Source: an uncultured Lachnospiraceae bacterium (GTDB lineage: Bacteria > Bacillota > Clostridia > Lachnospirales > Lachnospiraceae). Taken from it: a stretch of 26,155 bases of DNA. Shown here in pieces: positions 1 to 8,196 of this stretch. The stretch is from NCBI GenBank assembly GCA_910585905.1, contig CAJUID010000041.1, forward strand, positions 1-26,155. Direction: 5' to 3'. Every line of letters starts with the position of its first letter. Position 1 is the stretch's first letter. The notes beneath the pieces were generated by a model that was not told the DNA's origin, did no database searches, and worked only from the letters and a program-made list of their open reading frames with translations. The translations under genes were made by a program, and so were the position numbers.

Positions 1-2
1 TC

Positions 3-68
3 TGCCTATGGATAACTGCAGAGTATCCTCTTCAAAAAATGGGGAAAGTCAAAATCCTTAACACTTGA
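3..68 (+). pseudogene. 3' scrap of a membrane-protein gene (left edge)
   Basis: The frame starting at base 6 reads LWITAEYPLQKMGKVKILNT and then stops at 66-68. It matches, in frame and with 5 mismatches over about 49 bases, a minus-strand piece at 25651-25698 that reads LWITAVYLLQKMGKVKTVL. Similarity ends just before the stop, so this looks like a truncated remnant rather than a normal gene end. The rest of the gene, if any, lies left of the window. The product is not recognised; the better-preserved copy near the right edge looks like part of an integral membrane protein. Confidence 0.45.
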
Positions 69-93
69 AATAGATAGTTATGTATAGTATCAT
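65..93 (+). promoter_or_regulatory. Promoter of the merR-type gene
   Basis: TTGAAA at 65-70 is separated by 17 bases from TATCAT at 88-93, a good sigma-A spacing, about 100 bases before the MerR-family start codon. The -10 overlaps the -10 of a divergent promoter on the other strand, so one bound regulator could control both. Confidence 0.5.
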
Positions 94-119
94 AAACCAT
101 ACAGTAACAGTACAGTCAA
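89..119 (-). promoter_or_regulatory. MerR-type 19-bp-spacer promoter pointing left
   Basis: Read on the minus strand, TTGACT (119-114) is followed by a 19-base spacer and TATGAT (94-89). The long spacer holds an imperfect dyad centred in TACAGTAACAGTA. Overlong 19-bp spacers carrying a dyad are the hallmark of promoters activated by MerR-family proteins by DNA untwisting. The target gene would lie left of base 1 and is not visible. Sequence is direct; the regulatory link is inference from the adjacent merR-type gene. Confidence 0.6.
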
Positions 120-194
120 GAGTCTAATGGAAACTTTTAAAAGAGATTAGCCGCTATCTAAATGCCAAAGGCGGCATGAGGAATTGAAATTATT

Positions 195-1052
195 ATGAAA
201 AAAGAAAAACTTCTTACCATCGGCCAATTCGCGTCCATGCATGGTATTAACAAAAAAACCTTAATGTGGTATGACGAGATTGGCCTTTTCGGGCCTGCCA
301 CTATCAACCAGACGAACGGATATCGGTACTACAATTACCATCAAAGCCCAATACTTGAGACCATTCTCTTGCTGCGGGAGCTTGATGTCTCCATAAACGA
401 AATTCAGTATTTTATGAAAAACCGCTCCGCTGCCAGTTTAAAAAGCCTATTAGAAAACAAACTAACCGAACTAGACCAGAATATTACCCACCTAAAAGCA
501 ATTCGGGAAACCTTATGCAGCCACCATCAAAATATGGTTACTCTGCTGACTATGGATCTATCCGAGATCAGTATCATAGAAAAGGAAGAACGCTTTTTGG
601 TCACTGTAGAAATTAACAACGAAACTTCGTTTGAAGAAGAAGTAGAAATGATTACAGCCGAAACAGAAAAATACCAGCTTGGCCGCCTGCACCATGCTTC
701 CTATGGTTCCATGATTCCTGTGTTCAGCCTCCAAAGCGGCAAATATCATGACTACTCCAATCTTTTTATCGAAATCCCCTTCCTTTCCCAAAAAACAGAA
801 ACAACAGGGCAGGATTCCAAGGAACAACAAAAAGGGCTGCACATACAGCCCGGTGGAAAATATATAAGAGCCTTCCACAAAGGAAGCTGGGACAATATCC
901 CAAAACGCTATGAAGCAATCCTTGATTTTGCCAAAAAGCAGGGAATTACACTTTGTGGCTATTCCTATGAGATGGGCATCAACGAAAACGTAGTTGAGCA
1001 GATTGAGGATTATATTGTACAGATCGAAATTCCAATTAATCCTCATCTATAA
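195..1052 (+). CDS. MerR-family transcriptional regulator with GyrI-like effector domain
   Basis: A 285-residue regulator. Residues about 6-75 form a MerR-type winged helix: LTIGQFASMHGINKKTLMWY, then the wing NGYRYY. A dimerisation helix follows at about 78-112. The C-terminal ~160 residues resemble the GyrI-like/BmrR effector-binding fold, which in this family binds bulky, often cationic, ligands. The architecture is that of BmrR/BltR-type activators of drug-efflux genes. A promoter with a 19-bp spacer lies just upstream and points away from the gene, the expected divergent target. The ligand cannot be told from sequence. The 3' end overlaps the convergent histidine kinase gene by 17 bases, so there is no terminator between them. 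Confidence 0.88.
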   Translation: MKKEKLLTIGQFASMHGINKKTLMWYDEIGLFGPATINQTNGYRYYNYHQSPILETILLLRELDVSINEIQYFMKNRSAASLKSLLENKLTELDQNITHLKAIRETLCSHHQNMVTLLTMDLSEISIIEKEERFLVTVEINNETSFEEEVEMITAETEKYQLGRLHHASYGSMIPVFSLQSGKYHDYSNLFIEIPFLSQKTETTGQDSKEQQKGLHIQPGGKYIRAFHKGSWDNIPKRYEAILDFAKKQGITLCGYSYEMGINENVVEQIEDYIVQIEIPINPHL

Positions 1053-3858
1053 CCGGAAAGCATACTTTCACACAAAAAAGATCACCATCCAACTCAATCA
1101 CAAATGTGCCCCCCATTAGCTCCGTAAGGCTCTTTGCAATAGAAAGCCCAAGCCCGCTTCCCTCTGTAGTGCGGGAGCGGTCACCCCTGACAAACCGTTC
1201 TGTCAGCTCCTCTGGCGTTATATTTAGTTTTGACGCCGAGATATTTTTCATTGCAAACACCAGGTTTTCTTGCTCTTTCTTAAGTGACACATATACTCTA
1301 GTATGCTCCATCGCATATTTTGCTGTATTATTGTACAGATTCTCCAAAATGCGGAACACCCTTCTGCCGTCTCCCTCAAAATAAAACACTTCGTCTGGAA
1401 GATCAGATATAAGCTCCAGATTACATTCCTCAAATCGGTCATCAAATTCACCATTTGTCTGCCGAATTAACTCGTTAAAATCCAGCCTCTGAATCTCTAA
1501 CTCCATCACCCCACTAGAAGCCTTAGACGCCTCCACCAAATCCTCAATTAACGTTTTTAACCGCAGGGATTTCCTCTCTAAAACATCAAGGTATTTCCGT
1601 ACCGTCTCATTCCCCACCTGCTCCCTCTTCATCAGATCCACATAATTAATTACCGAGGTAAGAGGTGTCTTAATATCATGAGATACATTTGCAATCAGCT
1701 CCGTTTTCAAACGTTCATTCCTCACACTCTCCTCAACAGCCTGCTCTAACGCCCCGCCAATCTGGTTAATAATCCGAACCAGCTCCGCCCCACGCAGGCC
1801 TGCCCCGTCCACATCTGGAATCTGATAGGCAAAATCCCCCTCCAGTATCCTCTTTGTCCCCTCTATCATCAGCCATTCTGCCTCTTCCCTCAAAAAAGCC
1901 TGTCTCTGCCACAAAAATATTGCAACCAGGAACATACCCGCCAATGCTGCACAGATGATACCTGCAGGTGAAGCAAGAAACATCGACAATGTGATATCAG
2001 CATCTAACTTCACAAACACAAGACATCCCACCCCATATAGAAACACTGACACCTCAGCAAACAGAAGCAACGCATACTTTTGCCTTACCGGAAGAAACGC
2101 TGCCCTTCTTTTAGCCTGCGCTATCCAGTCCCGTACCTTCATACGATGCCACACTACCTCAGACAGGAAAAATAAAACCAAACTGTATCGAATCCCCAGA
2201 TGAAGCTTCTGCCGTTTTACCATACTTAGCAAGATTCCAAGCACAAAAAATGCAAGCACAGAAATGGCTGCGCCAAACAACAGAATAAATCCGGCTTCCG
2301 CCGCCTTATTCCACAATTTCAACATCCACCAGATCATCTCTAAAAAAACGAAACCAATAACAAGTTGGACTTCCAGAAAGATGCGGTCATACCAGTTTAA
2401 ACCATATCCATCTATTTCCTGGACATATCCTCCCATAATTGCCAGCATCAAAAAACAAAACAGCGTCAAACACGCACTAAATGCCAATGCCGATTTCCCC
2501 TGCCCAAACATCTGAAATCTCTGGTTCGAGAGAGCATACTGTTGTTGAAATGTGTCTTCATAGCGGGCAGACCTGATTCCCCGCAGATCCAAGCCAACCG
2601 CAATCTGATAAGACACAGATTTATAATTATCACCAATATATTTAAGCTTTTCAATTACATTTCCAGACATACCAAACGATTCCTTGGTAAAATTCGTCCT
2701 CCCCTCATCGTGCTTTTTATCAAAAAATGCATACAAAAAAGGATCTGCATCTACCGCCTTCTTTGAACTTTCTCCCTGCTCTGCCTCCTTCTTCACATCT
2801 TGCCAGAGATTTTTTCGATTTGTCAAAAAGAATCCCTGGGAATTCTCATAAACATAGAAAAAATTTGAATGAGTAAAATAATACTGTAGCTCTTGGTACG
2901 TCTCTACTAAAAAAGTTACATATTTTCTAGCCTCCTCCATAGTTCTTGGCAGCAGATGGACTGACCACGGTATTTTTTCTTCTGGCAATGTATTAAAGCG
3001 TTCCTCCTTGCTCTTCTTTATCATTTCGTAAAATGCCTTTTCTGATAAATGATTTGGATTTTTCTTATCCTGCAATTTCCCATATATATTATAAAAATCA
3101 TCCCTTCCAGCATTATCCTTTTTTTCATAAGAAGATACGGCCTGATCCAAAAAGTACCATCCCGCATATTCTGGAAAATATTTTATTAAATAACCTTCAT
3201 AAGCACTCCTCGCATAAAAAACGAACTTTTCTCCATCCAAAGCGGGTAACTGCAATACAATAGATTCTCCCAAATTTTCTTTATATTTTTGAGTATCCGT
3301 AGTAAGCGCTACCATATTTTTCTGGTACTTCGCCATATTTTCTATCTTGCGGTTCGTTAAAGATACCACATTTGGGGACTGGAACTGAAAAATATTCCCA
3401 TCCTCCAAGATTACACGGATGTCGGTATGCAAGGCCCGCCTGGTATACCATGGATAACTTTTTCCCTCTTCAGAGTGTTTCAGAAAATCTTCCATAAAAT
3501 TCCGAAAATTTTCTGCCGCCTCCCCCTCCGATGTAGAATTTTTTAGAAGCTCTCGAATAGTGTAACTCTTCTCATCCAAAATAGATACTAAAATTTTCTT
3601 ATCATAATCAATCTCTCCATCTTCTGTAATCAAACTGCCAATTTGCATATATTCTTCAAAAAGGCGAATATTTCCATCCAACAAAACATTCGCCTCTTCC
3701 CCCGCGGTAAAAAAATCTTTTGGCTTCTCTTTGCCCGGACTGGCATATTTCCCACACGCAATCATTGCCATGCCCGCCACAGTATCTACAAAGACAGACA
3801 GAAAAAACGTGACCAAAAATATTCCTTTTAAAAAACCTGATTTTTTCCATTGCTTCAT
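1036..3858 (-). CDS. Membrane sensor histidine kinase with large outside domain
   Basis: Two-component sensor of about 940 residues. A first membrane helix (FLKGIFLVTFFLSVFVD) is followed by roughly 430 residues predicted outside the cell, with no domain I recognise. About six membrane helices follow, then an inside catalytic part. The H-box VSHDIKTPLTSV puts the phosphorylated His near residue 727. The N-box (ENLYNNTAKYA) and G-box (GSGLGLSIAKSL) are intact, so it should be active. I chose ATG at 3858 over the longer frame to 3894 because GGGGAGG sits 6 bases before it. It follows the response regulator gene by about 56 bases on the same strand and is surely its partner. The signal is unknown; the size and multi-helix core are larger than in typical kinases. 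Confidence 0.9.
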   Translation of the reverse strand: MKQWKKSGFLKGIFLVTFFLSVFVDTVAGMAMIACGKYASPGKEKPKDFFTAGEEANVLLDGNIRLFEEYMQIGSLITEDGEIDYDKKILVSILDEKSYTIRELLKNSTSEGEAAENFRNFMEDFLKHSEEGKSYPWYTRRALHTDIRVILEDGNIFQFQSPNVVSLTNRKIENMAKYQKNMVALTTDTQKYKENLGESIVLQLPALDGEKFVFYARSAYEGYLIKYFPEYAGWYFLDQAVSSYEKKDNAGRDDFYNIYGKLQDKKNPNHLSEKAFYEMIKKSKEERFNTLPEEKIPWSVHLLPRTMEEARKYVTFLVETYQELQYYFTHSNFFYVYENSQGFFLTNRKNLWQDVKKEAEQGESSKKAVDADPFLYAFFDKKHDEGRTNFTKESFGMSGNVIEKLKYIGDNYKSVSYQIAVGLDLRGIRSARYEDTFQQQYALSNQRFQMFGQGKSALAFSACLTLFCFLMLAIMGGYVQEIDGYGLNWYDRIFLEVQLVIGFVFLEMIWWMLKLWNKAAEAGFILLFGAAISVLAFFVLGILLSMVKRQKLHLGIRYSLVLFFLSEVVWHRMKVRDWIAQAKRRAAFLPVRQKYALLLFAEVSVFLYGVGCLVFVKLDADITLSMFLASPAGIICAALAGMFLVAIFLWQRQAFLREEAEWLMIEGTKRILEGDFAYQIPDVDGAGLRGAELVRIINQIGGALEQAVEESVRNERLKTELIANVSHDIKTPLTSVINYVDLMKREQVGNETVRKYLDVLERKSLRLKTLIEDLVEASKASSGVMELEIQRLDFNELIRQTNGEFDDRFEECNLELISDLPDEVFYFEGDGRRVFRILENLYNNTAKYAMEHTRVYVSLKKEQENLVFAMKNISASKLNITPEELTERFVRGDRSRTTEGSGLGLSIAKSLTELMGGTFVIELDGDLFCVKVCFPVIDED

Positions 3859-3914
3859 GCCTGTCCTCCCCATTGCATCAAAAAATTGTCTCAAGAAACT
3901 TGACCATCACCGAC

Positions 3915-4613
3915 CTATACTTTCTCCATCCGGTAACCGACTCCCCACACCACCTGCAAATATTTTGGTTTCTTTGGGTTAATCTCAATCTTTTCCCGTA
4001 TATGCCTAATGTGGACTGCAACTACATTGTCATCCCCAAATGCCTGCTCGTCCCAGATTGTCTCATAAATCTGCCTGCTAGAAAATGTCATACCAGGATG
4101 CTTCATCAGCAATAATAAAATATTATATTCTAATGGCGTTAGACGAACGCTCTCCCCATCCACTGAAACAGATTTTTTCTCATCATTAATTACCAGCCCG
4201 CCATTGACGTAAATCCCCCTGCGCCCAGCAGATGCCTCTGGCCCACTCAATACCTGACTCCTGCGAAGCTGCGACTGAACCCTGGCCATAAGCTCCTGCG
4301 GGTTAAACGGCTTCGTCACATAGTCATCTGCCCCGACCCTTAACCCAAAAATTTTATCTTGATCCTCTGATTTTGCCGACAGAATAATAATTGGAATATT
4401 GCATTTGTCACGAATGCGAAATGTCGCCTCCACCCCTCCAAGCTTCGGCATCATTACATCAATAATCAGAAGGTCTATTGCTTCCTTATCAATTATTCTT
4501 ACTGCCTCCTCACCATCATATGCCTTTCTCACCTGATAACCATCCTGTTCCAGATAAATAGCAATCGCCTCCACAATCTCCCTGTCATCATCACATACTA
4601 AAACTGTACTCAT
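3915..4613 (-). CDS. OmpR/PhoB-family response regulator
   Basis: A 232-residue regulator. The receiver domain covers about 1-118: acidic pocket CDDD at 7-10, phospho-acceptor Asp52 in LIIDVMMPK, Ser79 in ILSAK, and Lys101 in DYVTKPF. A PhoB-type winged helix (about 135-230) carries LTPLEYNILLLLMKHPG and the recognition-helix region VVAVHIRHIREKI. ATG at 4613 is preferred over GTG at 4622 because AGGAG lies 10 bases before the ATG and would touch the GTG. It is the first gene of a two-gene unit with the kinase just downstream. Targets are unknown. Confidence 0.93.
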   Translation of the reverse strand: MSTVLVCDDDREIVEAIAIYLEQDGYQVRKAYDGEEAVRIIDKEAIDLLIIDVMMPKLGGVEATFRIRDKCNIPIIILSAKSEDQDKIFGLRVGADDYVTKPFNPQELMARVQSQLRRSQVLSGPEASAGRRGIYVNGGLVINDEKKSVSVDGESVRLTPLEYNILLLLMKHPGMTFSSRQIYETIWDEQAFGDDNVVAVHIRHIREKIEINPKKPKYLQVVWGVGYRMEKV

Positions 4614-4905
4614 ACAATCCACTCTCCTAAAAAAGTCACCAAAAATCCTTCCCGCCCAATTTCAGTTCTCTGCCAAACGATATGATTAAGCAAAGAACAT
4701 CGCTTTGTCACTATTTCTTAATCTACTTAACGCCTCAATATACGCTCAAAGCCATTGTAACATGTTGAATGAACCAAAACAACTACGTTGCCGCCATTAA
4801 AATTCATCCCCTTATGCGCCAGCAAGACAAGCCTGACTATTTTCTGATTTTAGCCATGATTTAATATAAATCCCCACAAAAAAATAATATCGCGTCGAAA
4901 CTCTC

Positions 4906-4934
4906 TTGCACCATATCCTGTAATGTAGTAAGAT
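4906..4934 (+). promoter_or_regulatory. Predicted pyrBI promoter
   Basis: TTGCAC at 4906-4911, a 17-base spacer, then TAAGAT at 4929-4934. Transcription would start near 4941, leaving a leader of about 165 bases before pyrB. The stretch 4640-4900 between the response regulator and this promoter shows nothing else that I can support. Confidence 0.5.
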
Positions 4935-4940
4935 ATGATA

Positions 4941-5107
4941 TTAGAAACAAAATGCCAACTCCTGTCAGAAGAGATATTCACTTCCATTCTGGCAGCATAA
5001 AAAAGCGCACCGCCAGCGCTGGTGCGCTAGCAAAAAAGTCTCCGACTTTTTTGTTGATGTACCACTACGTTTGGCGCAATTTCCTATAACATAAAAAGGG
5101 GGTACCT
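4941..5107 (+). promoter_or_regulatory. Structured pyrB leader, attenuator-like
   Basis: Three hairpins can be drawn. A: CTGTCAGAA (4962-4970) with TTCTGGCAG (4987-4995). B: GCGCACC (5005-5011) with GGTGCGC (5021-5027). C: AAAAAAGTC (5032-5040), loop TCC, GACTTTTTT (5044-5052), whose right arm is a run of six T. TGCCA at 4953-4957 can instead pair with TGGCA at 4990-4994, competing with A. Hairpin C resembles an intrinsic terminator on this strand; on the other strand hairpin B is followed by a T run. No PyrR-type binding loop was recognised. Part of this leader is a repeat shared with 12672-12768. Confidence 0.45.
5005..5100. repeat. Two-hairpin intergenic repeat, copy 1
   Basis: About 96 bases align with 12672-12768: a GC-rich hairpin, TAGC, a near-invariant A/T hairpin (CAAAAAAGTCTCCGACTTTT core), then a tail with CCACTAYGTT and GCAATTT. 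The GC-rich stem differs between the copies (GCGCACC/GGTGCGC here, GGGCACA/TGTGCCC there) while still pairing fully, so pairing is conserved rather than sequence. The copy ends in AAAAAGGG, which here serves as the pyrB ribosome binding site. Confidence 0.75.
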
Positions 5108-6043
5108 ATGCGATTAAAACATTTAATTAGTCCTCTCGACTTAACGGTTGACGCCGTTGACGAAATTATCGACCTTGGACTAAAAATCATGAAGAATCCT
5201 CATAAATATGCCCATATCTGTGAGGGCAAAAAATTAGCCACTCTGTTTTACGAACCAAGTACCAGAACACGCCTTAGCTTTGAAGCTGCAATGCTGAACC
5301 TAGGCGGGCAGGTGCTTGGTTTTTCTTCGGCCGATGCCAGTTCTGCAGCAAAAGGAGAAAGTGTTGCCGATACTATCCGCGTTATCTCCTCCTATGCTGA
5401 TATCTGCGCTATGCGCCACCCAAAAGAAGGCGCTCCCATGGTAGCCTCTCTGTACTCCAGCATTCCCATTATCAATGCCGGAGATGGGGGCCATAACCAT
5501 CCGACACAGACCCTGACTGATCTGATAACCATAAAAAAATTAATGGGACGGCTAAACCATATTACAATTGGCCTGTGCGGTGATTTAAAATTCGGACGGA
5601 CAGTACACTCGCTGATTAATGCGCTGGTTCGATACCAAAAAGTCCGGTTTGTCCTGATTTCTCCAAAAGAACTCACAATCCCAGATTATCTTCGGAAAGA
5701 CGTTCTTGATGCCGGAAAAGTCAAGTATACAGAAACAGACGACCTAGAATCCTATCTTCCAGAGCTTGACATCCTCTATATGACTCGTGTGCAGAGAGAA
5801 CGTTTCTTCAATGAAGAAGACTATATCCGTTTAAAAGACAGTTTTATACTGGATGCAGCCAAAATGCAGCTTGCCAAAGAAAGGATGTTTGTCATGCATC
5901 CTCTGCCCCGCGTCAATGAAATTGCATCTGAAGTAGATAATGACCCACGGGCAGTTTATTTCCTGCAGGCAAAAATGGGCGTATATGTGCGCATGGCACT
6001 TATTATGCATCTTTTGACGCTGGATACAATTCCAATTTCATAG
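5108..6043 (+). CDS. pyrB: Aspartate carbamoyltransferase catalytic subunit
   Basis: Catalyses carbamoyl phosphate plus aspartate to N-carbamoylaspartate, the committed step of pyrimidine synthesis, in the cytoplasm. At 311 residues it has the normal family length. The carbamoyl-phosphate site STRTRLSFE is at 51-59; GGHNHPTQTLTDL and, near the C-terminus, MHPLPRVNEI are the other active-site signatures. The start follows the purine-rich AAAAAGGGGG by 5 bases. pyrI follows 68 bases later, so the enzyme is of the catalytic-plus-regulatory class that is feedback-controlled by nucleotides. No other pyrimidine genes are next to it in the window. Confidence 0.98.
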   Translation: MRLKHLISPLDLTVDAVDEIIDLGLKIMKNPHKYAHICEGKKLATLFYEPSTRTRLSFEAAMLNLGGQVLGFSSADASSAAKGESVADTIRVISSYADICAMRHPKEGAPMVASLYSSIPIINAGDGGHNHPTQTLTDLITIKKLMGRLNHITIGLCGDLKFGRTVHSLINALVRYQKVRFVLISPKELTIPDYLRKDVLDAGKVKYTETDDLESYLPELDILYMTRVQRERFFNEEDYIRLKDSFILDAAKMQLAKERMFVMHPLPRVNEIASEVDNDPRAVYFLQAKMGVYVRMALIMHLLTLDTIPIS

Positions 6044-6111
6044 TAGTAATACTGGCTATAGCGGAATTTCTATAGGAAACAAACAGTATGATATCGTAAG
6101 GAGGAATTTCT

Positions 6112-6537
6112 ATGTTAAATATTGGCGGATTAAATGAAGGTATTGTTATTGACCATATTAGGGCTGGCGGCGCCATGGAAATATACAAGTACCTAAATCT
6201 AGAAAAACTGGATTGTTCTGTTGCCATTATAAAAAATGCCCGGAGCAATAAAATGGGCAAAAAAGATATTATTAAAATCGAAGGCCCTTTTCATGTTGAT
6301 TTAAACGTTTTAGGCGTTCTGGACCATCATATCACAATAAATATTATAAAAGATAATGAAATTATCGAGAAACGTACCCTCTCCCTGCCGGACAGGGTAA
6401 CCAATATTATCCGCTGCAAAAACCCGCGCTGTATCACAACAGTTGAACCAGAACTGCCCCATACATTCAAACTGACAGACCGGAAAAACCGTGTCTACCG
6501 CTGTATTTACTGCGAATCAAGATTTAAAGGAAATTAA
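6112..6537 (+). CDS. pyrI: Aspartate carbamoyltransferase regulatory subunit
   Basis: A 141-residue subunit that binds CTP/ATP and holds PyrB trimers together. The N-terminal allosteric domain (about 1-95) contains IVIDHIRAGGAM. The C-terminal zinc domain has four cysteines spaced C-x4-C (CKNPRC) and C-x2-C (CIYC), all present. AGGAGG lies 6 bases before the ATG. It is co-directional with pyrB, separated by 68 bases without an evident terminator, so the two are probably one transcript. Confidence 0.97.
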   Translation: MLNIGGLNEGIVIDHIRAGGAMEIYKYLNLEKLDCSVAIIKNARSNKMGKKDIIKIEGPFHVDLNVLGVLDHHITINIIKDNEIIEKRTLSLPDRVTNIIRCKNPRCITTVEPELPHTFKLTDRKNRVYRCIYCESRFKGN

Positions 6538-6552
6538 AGACATATGTTTTAT

Positions 6553-6595
6553 CTGGCACGGCTGGTAATTTCCAATTAAATTATATCCGTGCCAG
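6553..6595. terminator. Shared hairpin between convergent pyrI and glycosyltransferase genes
   Basis: CTGGCACGG at 6553-6561 pairs perfectly over 9 bases with CCGTGCCAG at 6587-6595 around a 25-base AT-rich loop. It includes the last codons of the minus-strand glycosyltransferase gene. A T run is not clear on either side, so termination is inferred from its position between two converging genes. Confidence 0.4.
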
Positions 6596-7690
6596 CAATT
6601 CCTTCCAGCTTGCCATCACCGTATCCATGCGGAATGCGTCGAGATTGCCCTGTGCGCGGGCAGAAAACTCTTCGTACCGTTTTTGGTCTGTCAATAACTC
6701 AAAAATACCATCTACCATCTTATCTGGAATTGTCTGCTCTGTTTTGTTATCTATCAGATAACCATCTACCCCGTCCCGTATAATCTCTGAGGGTCCTGTC
6801 ATTATATCAAAACTGATACAAGGCAGTCCATACATTTTTGCTTCCAACAGAACCATCGGAAGACCCTCATAACGGGATGTCATAACATAGATTAACGCCT
6901 TTTCGTATATGGCTCCAAGCTCCGCCACATGTCCCAACAGAATCACTTCCTGCTCCACATTCCACTTTCGAATCTCCTCCTCAATCTGTTCCCGCAGCTC
7001 CCCCTCCCCGGCAATCAGCCATTGGAATGCAAATCCTTGGTATTTTTCCTTAATCCGCGCTGCAATCTGCGGTATCCGCTCAAAAGCCTTTGCTTCGCAT
7101 AGTCTCCCAACACTTAAAATAATTTTTTCGCCATAATCCCGTTGGAATACTGTGCCATTTGGCTGCATATAATCTACCGGATTGTGGATTGCCTGAATAG
7201 AATGGCGTATTGTAAGATTTTTTTCATAAAAACCTTTATCCTGCTCTGTCAGTGTTACAATGGCATCTGCATATCTCGCAGCCAGCTTTCGGATTATTTT
7301 TCGGTAAGATGTCCCAAGTTCATTATAAAAATAGAAATGCTCCCACGAAATGACTTTTACATGCGTAAACCATTTCGCAGGCAGAGACAAAATATCCAGC
7401 ACACCATCAATATCAATAACAACATCAATTTTATTTTTCCGAATATAGCGGATTAGCTGAAAAATAATAGGTAGATAACCTGGGCCAGGATGAACCCATT
7501 TTTTAGAAAAAGCACTTCGGGGAATTTGTGCTGAAATCTCATAAGCAGGATTTTCGTTCTCATGGGTAAGACTAATAAAATACACTTGATATTCCTGTTC
7601 CTTCGCCAGTGCATTCGCAATCAGTGTGCCGACACGTTCTGTTCCGCCACTTCTCGTAATATCCCCGGAAAAAAAAGCAATCCTCTTCAT
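6581..7690 (-). CDS. GT4-type glycosyltransferase
   Basis: A 369-residue cytoplasmic or peripheral-membrane glycosyltransferase of the GT-B fold. The N-terminal glycine loop reads GDITRSGGTERVGTLIANAL. The donor-sugar half begins at ILSVGRLCEAKAFERIP and carries the EX7E-like motif in YEGLPMVLLEAKMYGLP, typical of family 4 retaining enzymes. It probably adds a sugar to a surface glycan or lipid; donor and acceptor cannot be told. Strong GGGGAAGGAA precedes the ATG. It lies 59 bases after the lipoprotein gene with no terminator seen, so it may be the last gene of that unit, though no other glycan genes are present. Confidence 0.87.
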   Translation of the reverse strand: MKRIAFFSGDITRSGGTERVGTLIANALAKEQEYQVYFISLTHENENPAYEISAQIPRSAFSKKWVHPGPGYLPIIFQLIRYIRKNKIDVVIDIDGVLDILSLPAKWFTHVKVISWEHFYFYNELGTSYRKIIRKLAARYADAIVTLTEQDKGFYEKNLTIRHSIQAIHNPVDYMQPNGTVFQRDYGEKIILSVGRLCEAKAFERIPQIAARIKEKYQGFAFQWLIAGEGELREQIEEEIRKWNVEQEVILLGHVAELGAIYEKALIYVMTSRYEGLPMVLLEAKMYGLPCISFDIMTGPSEIIRDGVDGYLIDNKTEQTIPDKMVDGIFELLTDQKRYEEFSARAQGNLDAFRMDTVMASWKELLARI

Positions 7691-7749
7691 TTCCTTCCCC
7701 TCATTTCTACCTTACTCCCACAGCCAAGAGTATTTTTTCAAACTGCCTA

Positions 7750-8193
7750 CTACTCTGCTCCTGATGGCACTATCACTGTTTTAGTATCACCTTTCCTAGC
7801 CCTCTCTAAAACCGCCTGCACCAGTTTCTCAAAATTTGCTCCTGAATGGCTCGCACCACTTACCATCTCAACCTGAAGCTCCTCCTGCCCCTCGACCAAC
7901 TGGCTTACATATTCCCTGGTATAATGGTTTGGATAGGTTCCCTGGGCTGTCCCCATATTTTTCATATATGTATTATCCCATGCCTTGATAAACCCACTCT
8001 CGTTCTTTGCATTAAACTCCGCAGAAACCACTTTGCCATGCTTGACCTGGATACGTAAATACTCCTTCCAGCCATGCGAATAATCGGACATTTCTGCCGT
8101 AAAATAACCATCTTTCAAACTGTTTCCACAACCTGTCAATCCAGCCATAGCCAGAAAAGCACACAAAGCAAACACCACCATTTTCTTTCTCAT
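7750..8193 (-). CDS. Small FMN-binding-domain-like lipoprotein
   Basis: A 147-residue lipoprotein. The signal peptide MRKKMVVFALCAFLAMAGLTGC ends at a lipobox with Cys22, so the mature protein is anchored on the outer face of the membrane. The body looks like an FMN_bind domain: DGYFTAE, then an exposed beta region (YLRIQVKHGKVVSAEFNAKN), and the signature VSGASHSGANF in place of the usual SGAT-type flavin-attachment motif. In that family Thr takes FMN covalently; here the position is Ser, so attachment is uncertain. Related lipoproteins act in extracellular electron transfer. The gene starts 3 bases after the chemoreceptor stop, with its AGGAG inside the end of that gene, implying translational coupling. 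Confidence 0.75.
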   Translation of the reverse strand: MRKKMVVFALCAFLAMAGLTGCGNSLKDGYFTAEMSDYSHGWKEYLRIQVKHGKVVSAEFNAKNESGFIKAWDNTYMKNMGTAQGTYPNHYTREYVSQLVEGQEELQVEMVSGASHSGANFEKLVQAVLERARKGDTKTVIVPSGAE

Positions 8194-8196
8194 ATG

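Noticed and set aside
558..1046. 162-codon minus-strand open frame
   Set aside because: Antisense to the well-supported MerR-type gene, with no start signal.
4941..5107. PyrR-type attenuator or known riboswitch in the pyrB leader
   Set aside because: The conserved PyrR binding-loop sequence is not seen and the pairing scheme does not fit a riboswitch class that I can recognise.
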